6,077 nt of DNA from Sulfurimonas sp. (lineage in GTDB: Bacteria; Campylobacterota; Campylobacteria; Campylobacterales; Sulfurimonadaceae): contig JAUSKV010000052.1 in the NCBI GenBank assembly GCA_030646745.1, forward strand, positions 1 through 6,077, in the 5' to 3' direction. Within the stretch, counting starts at the first letter, position 1, and each line of letters starts with the position of its first letter. Positions 5,767 to 6,077 of this stretch are shown here, one piece after another. A model generated the notes under the pieces. It was not told the origin of the DNA, did no database searches, and saw only the letters and a list, made by a program, of their open reading frames with translations. Both the position numbers and the translations under genes were made by a program.

Positions 5767-6077
5767 AATCTCTCTACAAACGATGCCAAAATATCTCTTT
5801 TGGTACCTGCGAAATTGATGTTGAGTTTAAACTCTCTGCCAGATTTGCTAACCCCGACGATTCGCCCTGTGCCAAATATTTTGTGGCGGACTAAATCCCC
5901 TTTTTTAAAGGCTGTATTCTTCTCAACTATAAGTGAACCCTCACAAAGTCCGGCTTCATTGAAAAATCTGCTCTTTTGCAAATCGCTTCTTCTGCCTTTA
6001 TAAAATCTGCTTCCTGCATGCGAAAGAGTAAGCGTCTCTTTTGCTCTTGTAAAAGCCACATAGCCGAGTCGTCTCTC
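5763..6077 (-). CDS. uvrD: UvrD/PcrA-type superfamily 1 DNA helicase, C-terminal end, cut by the right edge
   Basis: Only the last 104 residues are visible. The reading frame is open to the window edge at 6077 and begins with ERRLGYVAFTRAKE, which is helicase motif VI of the UvrD/PcrA/Rep family. Its arginine (residue 11 of the fragment) contacts the ATP gamma-phosphate. The GTG at 6059 is the Val of that motif and not a start codon. The end of the protein (fragment residues about 57-103, KGDLVRHKIFGTGRIV onward) resembles the Tudor-like C-terminal domain of PcrA/UvrD that contacts RNA polymerase. These helicases unwind DNA in nucleotide excision and mismatch repair and clear stalled complexes. 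The stop overlaps the truB start by 4 bases (ATGA). UvrD is more likely than Rep because of the C-terminal domain, but the missing helicase core leaves some doubt. Confidence 0.9.
   Translation of the reverse strand, partial: ERRLGYVAFTRAKETLTLSHAGSRFYKGRRSDLQKSRFFNEAGLCEGSLIVEKNTAFKKGDLVRHKIFGTGRIVGVSKSGREFKLNINFAGTKRDILASFVERL

Noticed and set aside
5763..6059. A complete 98-residue small protein starting at GTG 6059
   Set aside because: The frame stays open to the window edge and the GTG is the Val in helicase motif VI (YVAFTRAKE), so this is the end of a larger uvrD gene.
1..6077. A novel defence, mobile or biosynthetic system in the window
   Set aside because: Every open stretch is accounted for by recognisable core genes with intact signatures. 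There are no repeats, integrase or transposase genes, toxin-antitoxin pairs or clear composition shifts.

Overview
The window is a dense, single-direction block of bacterial core genes, all read from the minus strand (right to left). Several features suggest a member of the Campylobacterota (Epsilonproteobacteria), probably a free-living Sulfurimonas-like lineage. The DNA is AT-rich. CsrA is of the epsilonproteobacterial type with a long C-terminal extension. A homologue of Helicobacter pylori HP0958 (FlgZ) lies between a Nif3-family gene and waaA, as I recall it does in H. pylori. The genus is inferred from remembered family resemblance, not from a search.

Layout in transcription order: 3' end of a UvrD/PcrA-type helicase gene (runs off the right edge), truB (tRNA pseudouridine-55 synthase), csrA (RNA-binding regulator), ispE (isoprenoid precursor kinase), smpB (tmRNA partner), an exported M23 metallopeptidase, a membrane-anchored four-repeat TPR protein, a Nif3-family dinuclear-metal protein, flgZ (coiled-coil zinc-ribbon protein), and the 5' part of waaA (Kdo transferase; runs off the left edge). 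There is no gene-free stretch longer than 49 bases. The first 497 bases are the N-terminal part of waaA, which has no stop codon inside the window.

From uvrD to the Nif3 gene, neighbours overlap by 1 to 7 bases or are separated by only 4, so this part is almost certainly one transcript with coupled translation. The first real gap (49 bases) precedes flgZ. A near-consensus sigma-70 promoter (TTGAAA, 17 bases, TATAAT) sits inside the end of the Nif3 gene just upstream. flgZ and waaA may therefore form a separately started sub-operon.

Functionally the block mixes RNA and translation functions (TruB, SmpB, CsrA), envelope building (IspE for undecaprenyl carrier supply, M23 peptidase, WaaA), DNA repair (UvrD) and flagellar control (FlgZ, CsrA). 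I found no mobile element, CRISPR array, RNA gene, clear terminator or foreign-looking gene. I do not see a previously undescribed system. The points most worth a second look are the internal promoter before flgZ, the csrA/flgZ pairing, the coupled M23-TPR gene pair and a small inverted repeat that exactly fills the flgZ-waaA gap.
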